From the NCBI GenBank assembly GCA_958298945.1, contig OY282605.1, positions 24,468,811 to 24,532,810 on the forward strand: a DNA stretch of 64,000 nt, given 5' to 3'. A model generated the notes under the pieces. The model was not told where the DNA came from. It searched no databases and saw only the letters and a list, made by a program, of their open reading frames with translations. Origin of the DNA: Atherix ibis. Lineage: Eukaryota > Arthropoda > Insecta > Diptera > Athericidae. A program made the position numbers and the translations under genes. Below, piece by piece: positions 23,261-33,379 of this stretch (positions within the stretch are counted from its first letter, which is position 1; every line of letters begins with the position of its first letter).

Positions 23261-23320
23261 AATTCCGACAGAATTTTTGTGTACAGGCCTATCCAGTTCT
23301 TCTTTAATCTAAGGTACGAG

Positions 23321-24239
23321 CAGAGTACGAGTGAGCCGGGGCATCATTATGAAGTAAAAGGTGTTAAACGAGGCATTCGAAAAGCACCACTTTGCATACA
23401 CTTCGAACCACCCCGCAGTTCAAAGTGTATACAAAGTCAAATAATTTAATAAAACTAAAGACCAATTCCTTGAGCCACCGGTTTCAGAAAAGAGATCATC
23501 ATAAAAGGGGCACTCCTAAATTAGTTGTACGCGTAGTGCCAATTGGAGTTTTTGGGGATAGGCCAAAGAGAGAGGGAACATCTAAGTTGTGAATTGCTTT
23601 CATTGAGATATTTAAATTTTTTATTTGTTTCGCTTTTAAATTATTTAAAAATATTTTCCACAAATTTTAATCTTCTCGACAATTTCCATTTACCTGGATA
23701 GTATTTAGTTTTTTTTTCTTCTATTATTTTTCATTGGTTTTTTTTGTTTTTTTTAACCTCTATCTTAAACTACAAACCCCCCTCCCCAACCCCTCTGATG
23801 AAATGGAGAAATTAACACCTTTCGGTGCAACCACTATGCCCTTTATGATCTGGCATTTTTTCTGGTGTGGAAACACAAGGGGGGATTTAGTGAAAGGCCA
23901 TGGAGAGCTGTAACAACTAAGGCTGTCCCATCACCGTCGACGGTCGGCTTCACCCTTTTCCATTTCTTCCTGGTTTTTTTTTTGATTTTGATTTTGTTTT
24001 TTGTTTCTTTTTTTCATTTTAAAAGTTTTTTTTTATAAATTTTTTATCCATCCCAATTTTTACACCTCCTCCTCCTAATTTTCTATTAATATTTTTCCAT
24101 TTTACCAGAATTTTTTTTCTCCAATATTTTTCTCTCTCTTAAAGTAAATTTTTATTTTTTTTATCTCTTTGCTTTTCACCTCTCTTTCCTCCCCTCCCAT
24201 GGAGAAATTAACAACTTTGAGTGTCTCTATATTCCCCTA
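23321..24239. other. unassigned, T-rich low-complexity sequence
   Basis: Long T-rich stretches (23700-24180) and no convincing gene. The string CATGGGTGTGACAGCACC-like near 25.7 kb and GTGGGTGTGAGAGCACC at 25.1 kb suggest an older dispersed repeat into which the mariner at 24242 inserted. Confidence 0.4.
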
Positions 24240-24241
24240 TA

Positions 24242-25094
24242 CGAGGTCTGTTCAAAAAGTATCGCGAGTTACGTATATTCGAATTTCGATTTTTTTGTGG
24301 CGTTATGTTGGTACTCAAGTTCGGCCATTTTGAATGTTCAGTTAATTTTTGACAGCAGCTTTGCTTGCACGTGTTTTGGCTCGTCTTCGATTTTTGCCTC
24401 AATTTTGACCAAAAACGTCATCGCATTAACATTGCTAAGGAGCAGTTGTCCACGACGATCCAAATTTGCTCCAGCGGGTCATTACTGGTGACGAATCATA
24501 GGTTTATGGTTATGACATGGAAACCAAAGCTCAATCATCCCAATGGCGCCGAAAAAAGCGCGCCAAGTTCGGTCGAATGTGAAGGTTTTGCTTACAGTTT
24601 TCTTCGATTGCATGGGCGTGGTGCATCATGAGTTCTTGCCACAGGGTAGAACGTTCAATAAGGAATATTATCTGCACGTTATGCGTAAGTTGCGCTAAGC
24701 AACCCGCCAGAAACGCCCGGATTTGTGGAAGAACAAAAATTGGCTTTTGCACCATGATAACGCCCCTGCTCACGGATCGTTGCTTGTGCGCGAATTTTTC
24801 ACCAAAAACAATGTACTAATAATGCCGTAGCCACCGTATTCCCCAGATCTGGGAGAGCCATATAAAATGACAACGCTATGCTACGATTGAGTAGATAACG
24901 ACGGCATCGAAGGAGGATCTGAACAAGATCAAAAAAATTATTTTTTGAAGTGCTTCATGGATTGGAAATAACATTGGCACAAGTGTATAATATCTGGTGG
25001 GGATTACTTTGAAGGGAACAAAATAGATATTCATGAATAAATAAATAATTTTTGAAAAAACACAAAATTCGCGATACTTTTTTAACAGACCTAG
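24242..25094 (+). mobile_element. SETMAR-like mariner, internally deleted, copy A
   Basis: 853 bp with inverted ends CGAGGTCTGTTCAAAAAGTA (left) and CTAGGTCTGTTAAAAAAGTA (right, reverse complement). TA flanks lie at 24240-24241 and 25095-25096. The transposase remnant reads RVITGDES (first aspartate), YGYDMETKAQSSQW, HHDNAPAH near 24750 (second aspartate) and PYSPDLG with the third block lost. The tail is GGDYFEGNKIDIHE. The N-terminal helix-turn-helix half is missing at the same place as in copy B (56.8 kb). Multiple stops and frameshifts. Confidence 0.88.
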
Positions 25095-25278
25095 TATGCC
25101 CAGGAATGATTTTTTTTTGTTATTGTGGGTGTGAGAGCACCTTACTATTTACAGTAGTTTTTGATTAAGTAATTTCTCCTCAAGATATTTCTCAACAAAT
25201 ATTTCATAATACTTTAATAGAAATAAATTAAAATTGAATTTCGTATGCAGTGAAAATTTTAAATAAAAGCGTTAAATC

Positions 25279-25446
25279 GGTTATGGTAGTCTTGGTGATA
25301 GTATTGATGATTTGTTGGTTGCCTAAAATTCAAAGAGGTGGCGCATAAATCAGCAAGACTTCGCATGTCATTTTCGGTCAGTTTTGTTTCCTCTGGTAGC
25401 ACTACTGCTAGAAGATTCCATTGATCGATGACGCTTCGTCAAATCA
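25279..25446 (+). repeat. dispersed repeat related to 21.74 and 42.70 kb
   Basis: Shares GATTTGTTGGTTGCCTAAAA-type sequence with 21.77 kb. It also shares GTCAGTTTTGTTTCCTCTGG and GACGCTTCGTC-type sequence with 21.83-21.89 kb and 42.76-42.83 kb. At 21.7 kb this stretch is the tail of a DD41D-like transposase relic, so all three are probably fragments of that family. Confidence 0.55.
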
Positions 25447-25797
25447 ACGTCGAAACCGAAGAGAACACGAGTTAGTCGACATCATAAAGTGAAAAAGTTT
25501 ACACAAGGCAGTTGGTATTATGCCAGAGCATACCATAGTGTGGTGGTTTGGGCCGATGGTTAAGTAGTACAAAAACTACCTCTTCATTTACTGATCCCTC
25601 TCCTTTGCATGAATAGTTTCTCTAATTTTTTTAAATTATTTTTTTTCTTAGAATCTCCTTTGGATGTCTCCATTTTCTCCTAAATTTTTCGGCATGAAAA
25701 TTTTCTGGTTATCATGGGTGTGACAGCACCACATTGGATACACTTCAAACCCCCCTTAATCAACGCATAAAGATAGCAACAAGCATGCCTAGTAGGG
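25447..25797. other. unassigned sequence
   Basis: Nothing recognised apart from a short similarity (GGGTGTGACAGCACC) to 25.12 kb. Confidence 0.35.
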
Positions 25798-25799
25798 TA

Positions 25800-27043
25800 C
25801 GAGGGTCGTTCACTAAGTCCTTAGAAAATCCGAGAAATTGCTCGTAGTGTCGGTAAAGATTTTTTTTTGTAAGTAGCATTATCGACAGGAAAGCTGTCAA
25901 AATTTCAGCTCGATCGATAGCGTAGGTCAATTTCTATCGTCGATTAAAGTTAACGACATTTATTTGTGCATAACAATGGAAAAAAGCGAGTTTAGGGCTG
26001 TCATCAAACATCTCCATTTGAAAGGCTTAAGCCCGAAAGAAATCAAAGCCGAGTTGGATGCAGTTCATGGCACATCTGCACCTGTGTTTGCGATGGTTTA
26101 CAATTGCGTGAATGAATTTAAACGTGGCCGTTCATCCACAAAAGATGAACATCGTTCAGGACGCCCAGTTGAGGTGTCTACTCCTGAAATCATCGACAAA
26201 ATCCACGATCTGATTTTGAACGATCGGCGAGGCCACGAGCATATCACAAGGTACAGTCGCTTCAATTTTGCATGAAAAATTGTCTGTGGAAAAAATTTCG
26301 GCAAGATGGGTGCCGCGTTTACTCTCGGAGAAGAATAAGCGCAATCGTGTAGTGGACTCTGAGGCTATGTTGGCACTCTTTCATCGCAATCCTGCCGAAT
26401 TCCTTCATCGATATGTCACTGTGGACGAAACCTGGATACACTACTCCACTCCAGAAACGAAGAGACAGTCATCACAGTGGATTTTCAAGGGTGAACTGGC
26501 TCCGAAGAAGGCAAAAACTGTGCCATCGGCCGGCAAGGTGATGGCCACGGTCTTTTGGGATTCGCAGGGCATCATTTTTATCGACTACTTGGAGAAAGGA
26601 AAAACAATAACAGGACGTATTACGCATCGTTATTGCAACGGTTGAGCGAGGAAATCAAAGAGAAACGCTTCCATCTGAAGAAGAAAAAAATCCTCTTGCA
26701 TCAGGACAATCCGCGTGTGCACACCTGCACTGTTTCTATGGCCAAAATTGTGGAATTGAGAATGGAATTGTTGTAGCATCCCGCTTATTCACCAGATTTG
26801 TCCCCGAGTGACTATTTTCTTTTCCCCAATCTGAAGAAATGGCTTGTCGGACGACGGTTCACTTCCAACGAGGACGTCATTGCTCAAACGGATGAGTATT
26901 TTGCAGAACTTCCGAAATCCTATTTTTTGGACGGGATAAAAACTTTGGAAAAACGGTTGGGAAAGTGTATAGAGCTAAAAGGAGATTATGTTGAAAATGT
27001 TTTTTTAAAAACCAGTTTTTTTCCATCTTTTTCTAAGGACTTA
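25800..27043 (+). mobile_element. irritans-like mariner, copy 2 (right end truncated)
   Basis: Begins with CGAGGGTCGTTCACTAAGTC after TA (25798-25799). Sequence is close to copy 1 throughout. The right end stops within the terminal repeat: TTTTCTAAGGACTTA is present, but the remaining outer bases (ATTGAACGACCCTCG-like) are replaced by unrelated sequence. The element therefore lost its right tip. Confidence 0.92.
25976..26996 (+). pseudogene. mariner transposase, irritans/Himar-like, frameshifted
   Basis: Starts at the ATG at 25976 with the same N-terminus as copy 1. It is broken by a 23-bp deletion at about 26229 (between two GGCGA/GGC strings, removing the RIKVRELVE region), a 1-bp deletion near 26612 (ACAGGACGT for ACAGGAGCGT), and a stop (TAG for CAG) near 26774. 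It retains TCG where copy 1 has its stop, and the 12 bp missing from copy 1, so its second-to-third aspartate spacing is the normal 34. Blocks DETWIHY, HQDNPRVH and SPDLSPSDYF are all readable. Confidence 0.9.
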
Positions 27044-27875
27044 CTCCTTTAGAACTTTACACGTTTATGATATTTTTGTTTGGTTTTAATCTAAATTTTA
27101 ATGTCTTCCTCCTTCTTTCCGTAAATTACAGCCCTAAAAATTCATCAAAATTATTGCAAAAAGATGAAGTCCTGTCAAAATTCTTATCGTATTAATTTCT
27201 TTGAAATAATAAATCATATATAATATATTAACAAGGATTAATCAAATGAAATTTTATCGAAATCAGAATTTTCAATGACTTTTATTTAATTTTATTTCCC
27301 AGAAAACAAATTGGATAACCCTTATTAATGCTGGTTTTTATTTTAACATAGCCAAAATATCATTCATACATATTTAATTATAAATTTTAATATTGACATT
27401 TATTATAATTTAATTAAACAATTCTATAAATTCATTCAAATCATATTAAATTCGTTATATTTTTGTGTATTTATGAAAAATTATTTTTCCTTTTACATTT
27501 ATTTAAGTGGGCAAAAAAATAAATGAATAAATTATAAAATATGGTAAATATTTTTGAAAATGTTACGATACAAATATGTTAACAAAATTAATCGAATGTT
27601 TTTTTCCAAATAATATAAATTAAATTTTAAAAACAATATTATTTATTAAAGAGTATTTTTTTTCCAATAATTTTATTCTATATATATTTAAAAAAAAAGA
27701 GAAAAAACCCATAAAAAATGATCTTAAATTAAAAATATACTTTTGCTAAGAGTAAATTTATTTAATTAACATTTTATTTCAATACTACTTCGTTTTTTCC
27801 CAAACTTACCCCTCCAATCATGTATAAGTAATTTAAGTAATGAATTTTTTTTTATATATAAAATGTTGATAGTAC
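27044..27875 (-). other. start of next receptor intron / AT-rich sequence
   Basis: Sequence immediately 3' of exon 2 of the receptor gene on the minus strand, beginning with the donor GTACT (27875-27871). Very AT-rich; no further exon recognised. Confidence 0.5.
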
Positions 27876-28070
27876 CTGAAAATAGAGTACGACTTTGCAC
27901 ATCGCATTTCCCATAAACCATGTTTCTGTAACGTCCCATACTACGGTTGGTGGCAGGCAAAAAAGGATAACGAAAAAATCAGCCACAGCCAGATTAACGA
28001 TGAAAATATTTGTCACAGTTCGCATTGAATAATTTGTATAGACCGCAATACAAACTAGAGCGTTACCAAC
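27876..28070 (-). CDS. neuropeptide GPCR, exon 2 (TM1 end, TM2, ECL1)
   Basis: A 195-bp, 65-codon exon between a strong acceptor (TTTTTTTTAG) and the donor CAG/GTACT, in phase 0 at both ends. It encodes VGNALVCIAVYTNYSMRTVT, then IFIVNLAVADFFVILFCLPP, then TVVWDVTETWFMG and CKVVLYFQ. These contain the class A hallmarks: the GN of TM1 (Asn 1.50), NLAVAD of TM2 (Asp 2.50), the WF of extracellular loop 1, and the conserved TM3 disulfide cysteine (3.25). Numbered from the start at 59723, these are about residues 274-338. It joins directly to exon 1, which ends FIMGL, giving an uninterrupted TM1. There are no stops or frameshifts, in contrast to the surrounding mobile DNA. CLPPTVVWDVTETWF is typical of allatotropin, trissin and related orexin-like receptors; which one I cannot decide. 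Confidence 0.93.
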
Positions 28071-28072
28071 CT

Positions 28073-29222
28073 AAAAAAAAAAATATATAATATATTAATA
28101 AAAATAACCCAATTAGATTCAAGTGTGAAAATTAATATGTTTATATAAAATTTAATTTTTATAATATTTTTGAAATAATTTCCAATCTGAAATGTGGTAT
28201 TTTGAAATTATTAAAGTTAGTTTGATAAAAAATGTACATTATGAGAAGAGAAAAAATTCTGCTATAAGAAAAAAAACCATTAATTTTGTTAACTTTGTAA
28301 AAAGAATGGTTTAAAATAAAATTATAAAAAAATACTATAAAAAGGATCGATAGTAATTTTTCTTTGTCCAAATTCAATTCGTTCTAGTTGTTTCGAATAA
28401 ACAAAAATAGACGCCAACCTTATAAGTTGAAACTTATCCTGTTGCCATGTTTATTTATTCACCGAAAATCTTTTTCAAATTCAATATCTTCTGCTAACCT
28501 GTCCAGGTATATGCGTTGGACGAGGATACCAAACTTAATGGGGTAACGCTTCATAAAATTTCATAGCAGTTGCTTTTTCTTCGACATTAACAATGTAAAT
28601 AGTAGTGAACTTTTAAAATTCATTTAACACGAAATATCACATCGAATAAATAGGTTGCCGAAATTAAAAAAAAAGGAGCAAAGAAAAGAAATCCATTTTT
28701 AACAGAATAGAAATAAATTCAACTCAACAAGTTTCAATACTAAACCAGACAGCCAGCAAAAAAGATGGTAAAACTTTACTTTTGTGTTCATTTGTTGGCT
28801 AATTGAAATTGTGAGAATTAAAAGAAAATTTCAACTTTTGATTACTTAGTCCTTTAATAAACACATAGTATTAGCATAAAATTATCCTCTAATTTTGAAG
28901 GAGAAAAAAATACAAGAAAGACTTATTTAATGGCCAACAATAACAAAAAAAATACTAACGCAATTTTTAATCCTTGTTTTTAAAAAGTTAAAACTTTACG
29001 AACATTTCGAGATACAACCAACAACAACAAGTCTGCATTTTCCAATGAATTACTAAAAACTCTTCTAATTTAATATAGATTTAGTACTGTGGTTTAAAGC
29101 TATAATTACCTTTTTTTTTTATTAGATTGTAAATTTCAATAAATTTTATCTTTTCATTTAAAATTAATCTTACCATATAACGATAGGGATTTTTTTTCTT
29201 TCAATCTAACAAAACTCCTATT
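28073..29222. other. unassigned intronic AT-rich sequence
   Basis: No gene, relic or repeat recognised. Confidence 0.45.
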
Positions 29223-29368
29223 TATATAAGGTGTAGTAAAAAGTAATACATTATTTTGCCAATAGATGGCTTTAGGAGTCTGTATCTCCCGTTGTAAATG
29301 TGCGATCGGATTGCACTAGATGGCGTTAGAAAGATAAGATTTTGTACTAAAAAAAACTTCTGATATAT

Positions 29369-30235
29369 GGCGTTTTCCTTTGGACCAATTTTAGTAGTCC
29401 GGAGTAGATGAGCAAAGGAAAGCCAAATTCTAAACTCTAGTAAAACATAACCTCAAAACAGTCAGCAACAATCTGACAATACTTATTGTACTTGTCAACG
29501 TGAACTGGCATGGATGTGTTCCGGACAACGTTTAAATTATTTAATTTAAACTTTGTACGGAAATTATTTAATTTAAACGTTGAATAAATTGCCTTAACAT
29601 ATTTTATGTATATAATAAAAAAAATACTTTTGTTTTTGTAAGCCGAGGAGGCGTTTATTATAATAATAAATATGAATTCATACAAAAGTATTAGTTCTGA
29701 TGAACCAGGTTCACCACAGTACACATCTACAAATTTTTTTCTCGGCGTTTACAATTCCCTGCAAAAGTACACTACAAAATTTTTTCCATTGTAGTATGCT
29801 TGTTTGACACGTTTAGGAGGATTGACCTTAATATGGGAACCATCAATAGCCCCAACAACATCTGGCACACCTTTCATAGCTGCGAATTCAATCTGGTTAT
29901 TTTGCATTTCGGATGCTGTTGGCTACCCCATGTACTTGGGACTCACTTCGACATGCCATTTCACGACGCGGTATAAAATTCGATGGACAGAGCTTTCTGT
30001 TACATTAAATCTGTTCCAATTTGTCAATACAAAAGTAAACAATACAAAAATATGACACTTCAACATAACCAACAAACTCGCAAAAATCGGGTTTTTTCAC
30101 TTTAGCAACTAGAATCCACCTAACGTAAATTGTATGCGTAACTCTCCGTTCGAAGTGGTCGTTCGTTCGAGGTGGACTAGATGATGACAGCTACAACTAC
30201 TGCGCACTACTAAAATTGGTCCAAAGGAAAACGCC
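29369..30235 (-). mobile_element. PIF/Harbinger-like element, internally deleted
   Basis: Bounded by perfect 30-bp inverted repeats starting GGCGTTTTCCTTTGGACCAA, with the trinucleotide TAT duplicated at 29366-29368 and 30236-30238, as expected for PIF/Harbinger. The minus strand encodes pieces of the family nuclease: KGVPDVVGAIDGSHIKVNPP near 29830-29890 (first aspartate, GAIDGSHI) and FVDVYCGEPGSSELILLYEF at about 29675-29735 (second block, normally GxPGSxHD). The HD is lost here. The rest of the nuclease and the companion Myb-like protein are absent, so it is non-autonomous. Confidence 0.88.
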
Positions 30236-30284
30236 TATAGTTTTGTGATTACTTGACTCAGTATTTTTTTAGCACGCGTCAAAG

Positions 30285-31293
30285 ATGGACACCAACAAAG
30301 AGAAAATACGCCATATTTTACAGTTTTTCTTCGATAAAGGCGAAAACGCAAGCCAGGCAGCTGAAAATGTGAATAGTGTTTATGGTCCTGATACTGTAAC
30401 GGTCAATCATGCGCAATTTTGGTTTCGTCGATTCCGTTCCGGTAATTTTGATGTCAAAAATGCACCACGCTCTGGAAGGCCAATTGTTAAAAATGTTGAT
30501 AAAATAATGGAAATCGTCCAGCCCGACCGTCACGTAAGCACTGTTTCGATTGCCCAGGAGCTAAACATTCCACAAAAAACTGTTTGGAACGACTTAAATA
30601 AGGCTGGATACAAAAAAAGCTCGATGTATGGGTGCCACACGAGTTATCGCAAAAAAACCTCATGGACCGAATTTCCATCTGCGAATCGCTGCTGAATCGC
30701 AACAATATCGATCCATTTCTGAAGCGGATGGTTACTGGTGATGAAAAGTGAGTCACTTACGACAACGTCAAGCGACAACGGTCGTTGTCAAATCGCGGTC
30801 ACCCGGCGCAAACTGTGGTCAAGCCAGGATTGACAGCCAGGAAGGTTTTGCTGCTCCCCTACGGCCGAACTCTGAGCTGCTCCCCTACGGCCAAACACTT
30901 AATTCGGATCTATACTGTCAACAATTGGACCGTCTGAGAGAAGCAATCGCCCAGAAGCGGCCAACTTTGGCTAATAGGAGAGGAATTGTGTTCCATCAGG
31001 ACAACGCCAGGCCGCATACATCGATAGTGACTCGCCAGAAGTTCCGGGACCTTGGTTGGGATGTTCTTATGCATCCACCTTATAGTCAGGACCTGGCACC
31101 AAGTGATTACCACCTCTTCCTGTCTATGACGAATGATTTTGCAGGTGAAAAATTCGCCTCAAGAGAAGATTGTGAAAATCGACTGTCCCAGTTTTTTGCC
31201 AATAGGGACAAGGGTTTCTATGAGAGTGACATAATGAAATTACCTCCAAAATGGCAACAAGTTATCAAACAAAACGATGCATATTTGACCTAA
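30285..31293 (+). pseudogene. mariner transposase, mellifera-like, broken
   Basis: Starts MDTNKEKIRHILQFFFDKGE; the helix-turn-helix region includes FRSGNFDVKNAPRSGRPIV and IAQELNIPQKTVWNDLNKAG. A frameshift follows near 30620. The first catalytic block TGDEK is followed by TGA where tryptophan is expected (near 30750). The KVLLCVWWDWKGI stretch has been replaced by a short tandem duplication (GCTGCTCCCCTACGGCC, twice, near 30850-30890). The C-terminal half is open to 31293 with VFHQDNARPHTSIVTRQKF (second aspartate), PYSQDLAPSDYHLFLSM (third aspartate) and QNDAYLT. The second and third catalytic residues are intact; the protein as a whole is not. Confidence 0.9.
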
Positions 31294-31393
31294 ATCGTAT
31301 CATTTTATCTATGCTAAATAAAACCTTCAATTTAATGCAAAAATAATGGATTTCTTTTTACTACAACTTATATAATATGAGGTGCGCTATCTA

Positions 31394-32651
31394 TTGGGTT
31401 GATGCAAAAGTTATGACTGTTTTTTATGATCCTAGGTAAAAAAAAATTTTTCTTCCGAAATGATGAATAGTATCTTCTTTTAAATGATTCCATTGTATAA
31501 AGGATGCTTTCCCTCTACTTTCTATTCAGTTTTGGCCTGGCCAGAGTATAGTGAAGAGCCCTTGTATTTTTTTCAAAATGTCGGTCGATAAAGTGCATTT
31601 ACGTCATTGTTTACTTTATGAATTCCGTAAAGACAATACCGCGAGTGTGGCAACCAAAAACATTTTCGAAGTGCATGGAGCAGTTGTCATAAAATTTCGA
31701 CAGGTACGAAGATGGTTTACAAAATTCCGATCTGGGGATTTTTACTGATTGATAAACCACGTACCGGGCGGCCATTGAAGTCTGATAACGACAACTTAAA
31801 AGTCATAATTGACACCAATCCACGTCTAACCACAAGGGAGATCGCGTCGATGATGAGAGTCAACCAAACAACCGTATTAAGACATTTGAAGCGTATGGGG
31901 ATGGTTTCGCGGTACGACGTTTGGATACCTCATCAACTGTCGGCCGCCAATTTATTGGATCGTGTTTCAACGTGCGTTGCTTTGAGTACGAGACAAAAAC
32001 ATGAACCTTTTTCGCATCGTTTGGTAACGGGAGTTGAGAAATGGGTCATGTACAAAAACGTGACAAGAAAAAGACATTGGGCTATACCAGGACAAGCCCC
32101 ATTAACAACTTCGAAAGTCGAAATCCATCAAAAAAAAAGTTATGCTTTGTGTTTGGTGGGATTATAAGGGTATTGTGTATTTTGAACCCTTGGAACGCAA
32201 TCAGACAATTACAGCAGAACGATATTGTCAGCAATTACCCAAATTGAACATCGCCCTTCAAAAGGATAGACCAGAATTGGTAAACAAAAAAGGAGTAGTG
32301 TTTCATCACGACAACGCGCGACCACATGTGGCTAGGATGACCCAACACAAGCTAAATGTGTTAAATTGAGATGTTATCAAGCATCCACTGTATTCTCCAG
32401 ATCTTGCTCCTTCCAATTTTTATTTATTCCGATCACTGCAAAATTTTTTAAATGATAAAAAATTTGATACAATATAGCAGGTAAAAGCATCCCTTACTAC
32501 ATTTTTCTCATCAAAATCCACGGAATTTTACACAAATAGTATTAATAAGTTGATAAAAAGATGGGAGAAGGTTATAAGCACTGACGGAAATTATATAAAT
32601 TGATTAAATAAATAATAATAAAAAATGTTCATAACGTTTGCATTCACCCAA
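31394..32651 (+). mobile_element. cecropia-like mariner with complete ends
   Basis: 1258 bp with ends TTGGGTTGATGCAAAAGTTA (left) and TTGGGTGAATGCAAACGTTA (right, reverse complement). TA flanks lie at 31392-31393 and 32652-32653. It starts only 21 bp beyond the previous mariner. Confidence 0.92.
31578..32600 (+). pseudogene. mariner transposase, cecropia-like, frameshifted
   Basis: The ATG at 31578 gives MSVDKVHLRHCLLYEFRKDN, close to cecropia-subfamily mariners. WFTKFRSGDFY is followed by a stop/frameshift and then KPRTGRPLKSDNDNLKV, REIASMMRVNQTTVLRHLKR and VWIPHQLSAANLLDR. The first catalytic block reads TGVEKW (the aspartate of GDE is now valine). Later frames give KGIVYFEPLERNQTIT, VVFHHDNARPHVARM (second aspartate) and YSPDLAPSNF, where the third catalytic aspartate is asparagine. 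Two of three catalytic residues are therefore gone in addition to frameshifts. Confidence 0.88.
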
Positions 32652-32779
32652 TACAATTTATAACAAGCACATTTTTTTAGGGAAGATACATGGATATGGT
32701 GTAGTGGAAAACACCCATCGATGTCTCGTCAAGAATAAGATAAACTTCATTGGATTCAGGAGAGATTTGAATTTTGCGC

Positions 32780-33375
32780 CATTTATGCGGCAAAGTGTTG
32801 CCAACGAAAAAAAAAGACAGCGTGACAGCTAACAGTTCGGGGTTATTAAAAATTGAGCGCTACACGGAAGAATATTGCGCTTTCACTGTTGAGAAAGATT
32901 TTAAAAATAATAAAGGTTGGCAGCTTCTGTTCGGACAAAATCATATTCAGCCATGAGGCTTATTTTTATCTTGATGTCTTGGTTAATCACCAAAATGATC
33001 GTTTTTAGGGTTCAGAAAACCACGTGTTACTGTTTGTTGTGGATTTTGAGCTGGAGGCATTATCGGACCATTCTTTTTCTGAAATGCAGCTGGATAGCCA
33101 AGAAGAGGTTATGGTGTCATGATAATCCGTTTTTTTTAGCCAAATTTATAAGGTATGAATGTGGGCAACATGGGCTTTCAACAAAATGATGCCACATGCT
33201 ATACAGCCCAAGAAACATTTCAATTATGGAATGAGGAATTTCCTGGTCGTCTAATTTCCCGTTTTGGTAATGCAAATTGGCCGAAACCGTCATTGCACAT
33301 TTTTCTTTGGTTTTTTTGGAAGTCTAAGGTTTATGCTAAGCAATTTTCGCAGGATTCGGGATTGTAAGGTTTGAA
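32780..33375 (+). pseudogene. DD41D-like transposase relic
   Basis: Contains IIFSHEAYFYLDVLVNHQN near 32935-32995 (from FSDEAHFWLNGYVNKQN; the first aspartate is histidine). It then contains MGFQQNDATCYTAQETFQL near 33170-33225 (from FQQDGATCHTA) and FPGRLISRFGNANWP followed by FLWFFWKSKVYAK near 33240-33340. The third-block aspartate region has been lost. It abuts the jockey-like fragment on its right. Confidence 0.7.
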
Positions 33376-33379
33376 TTCG

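Larger units (their letters stand above)
21910..23314 (+). mobile_element. THAP-domain DNA transposon, 28-bp TIRs, 6-bp TSD (copy 1)
   Basis: The ends are inverted repeats of 28 bp with 26 matches. The left end begins CCTTAGATTAAAGAA (21910-21937) and the right end finishes TTCTTTAATCTAAGG (23287-23314). The flanks carry the same hexamer TACGAG at 21904-21909 and 23315-23320. Inside, a plus-strand exon encodes the start of a THAP zinc-finger domain between a good acceptor and a GTAAGT donor. Most of the transposase that should follow is absent. An AATAAATAAA signal lies near 22830. A shorter relative with the same ends and an imperfect 6-bp duplication lies at 34.6-35.3 kb. Known THAP-bearing transposases include P elements, but those make 7-8-bp duplications, so the superfamily is unresolved. 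Confidence 0.85.
29225..31372 (+). mobile_element. mellifera-like mariner carrying a nested Harbinger element
   Basis: Inverted ends TATAAGGTGTAGTAAAAAGT (left) and TATAAGTTGTAGTAAAAAGA (right, reverse complement), with TA at 29223-29224 and 31373-31374. The span is 2148 bp. Removing the nested element (867 bp) and its 3-bp duplication leaves 1278 bp, the normal mariner length. This supports the reconstruction independently. Confidence 0.9.

Noticed and set aside
1..27870. Further exons of the receptor (TM3 with DRY/DRW-like motif, TM4-TM7) on the minus strand
   Set aside because: I looked for a DRWYAIC-like motif and long hydrophobic frames next to splice sites and found none, so they probably lie outside the window.
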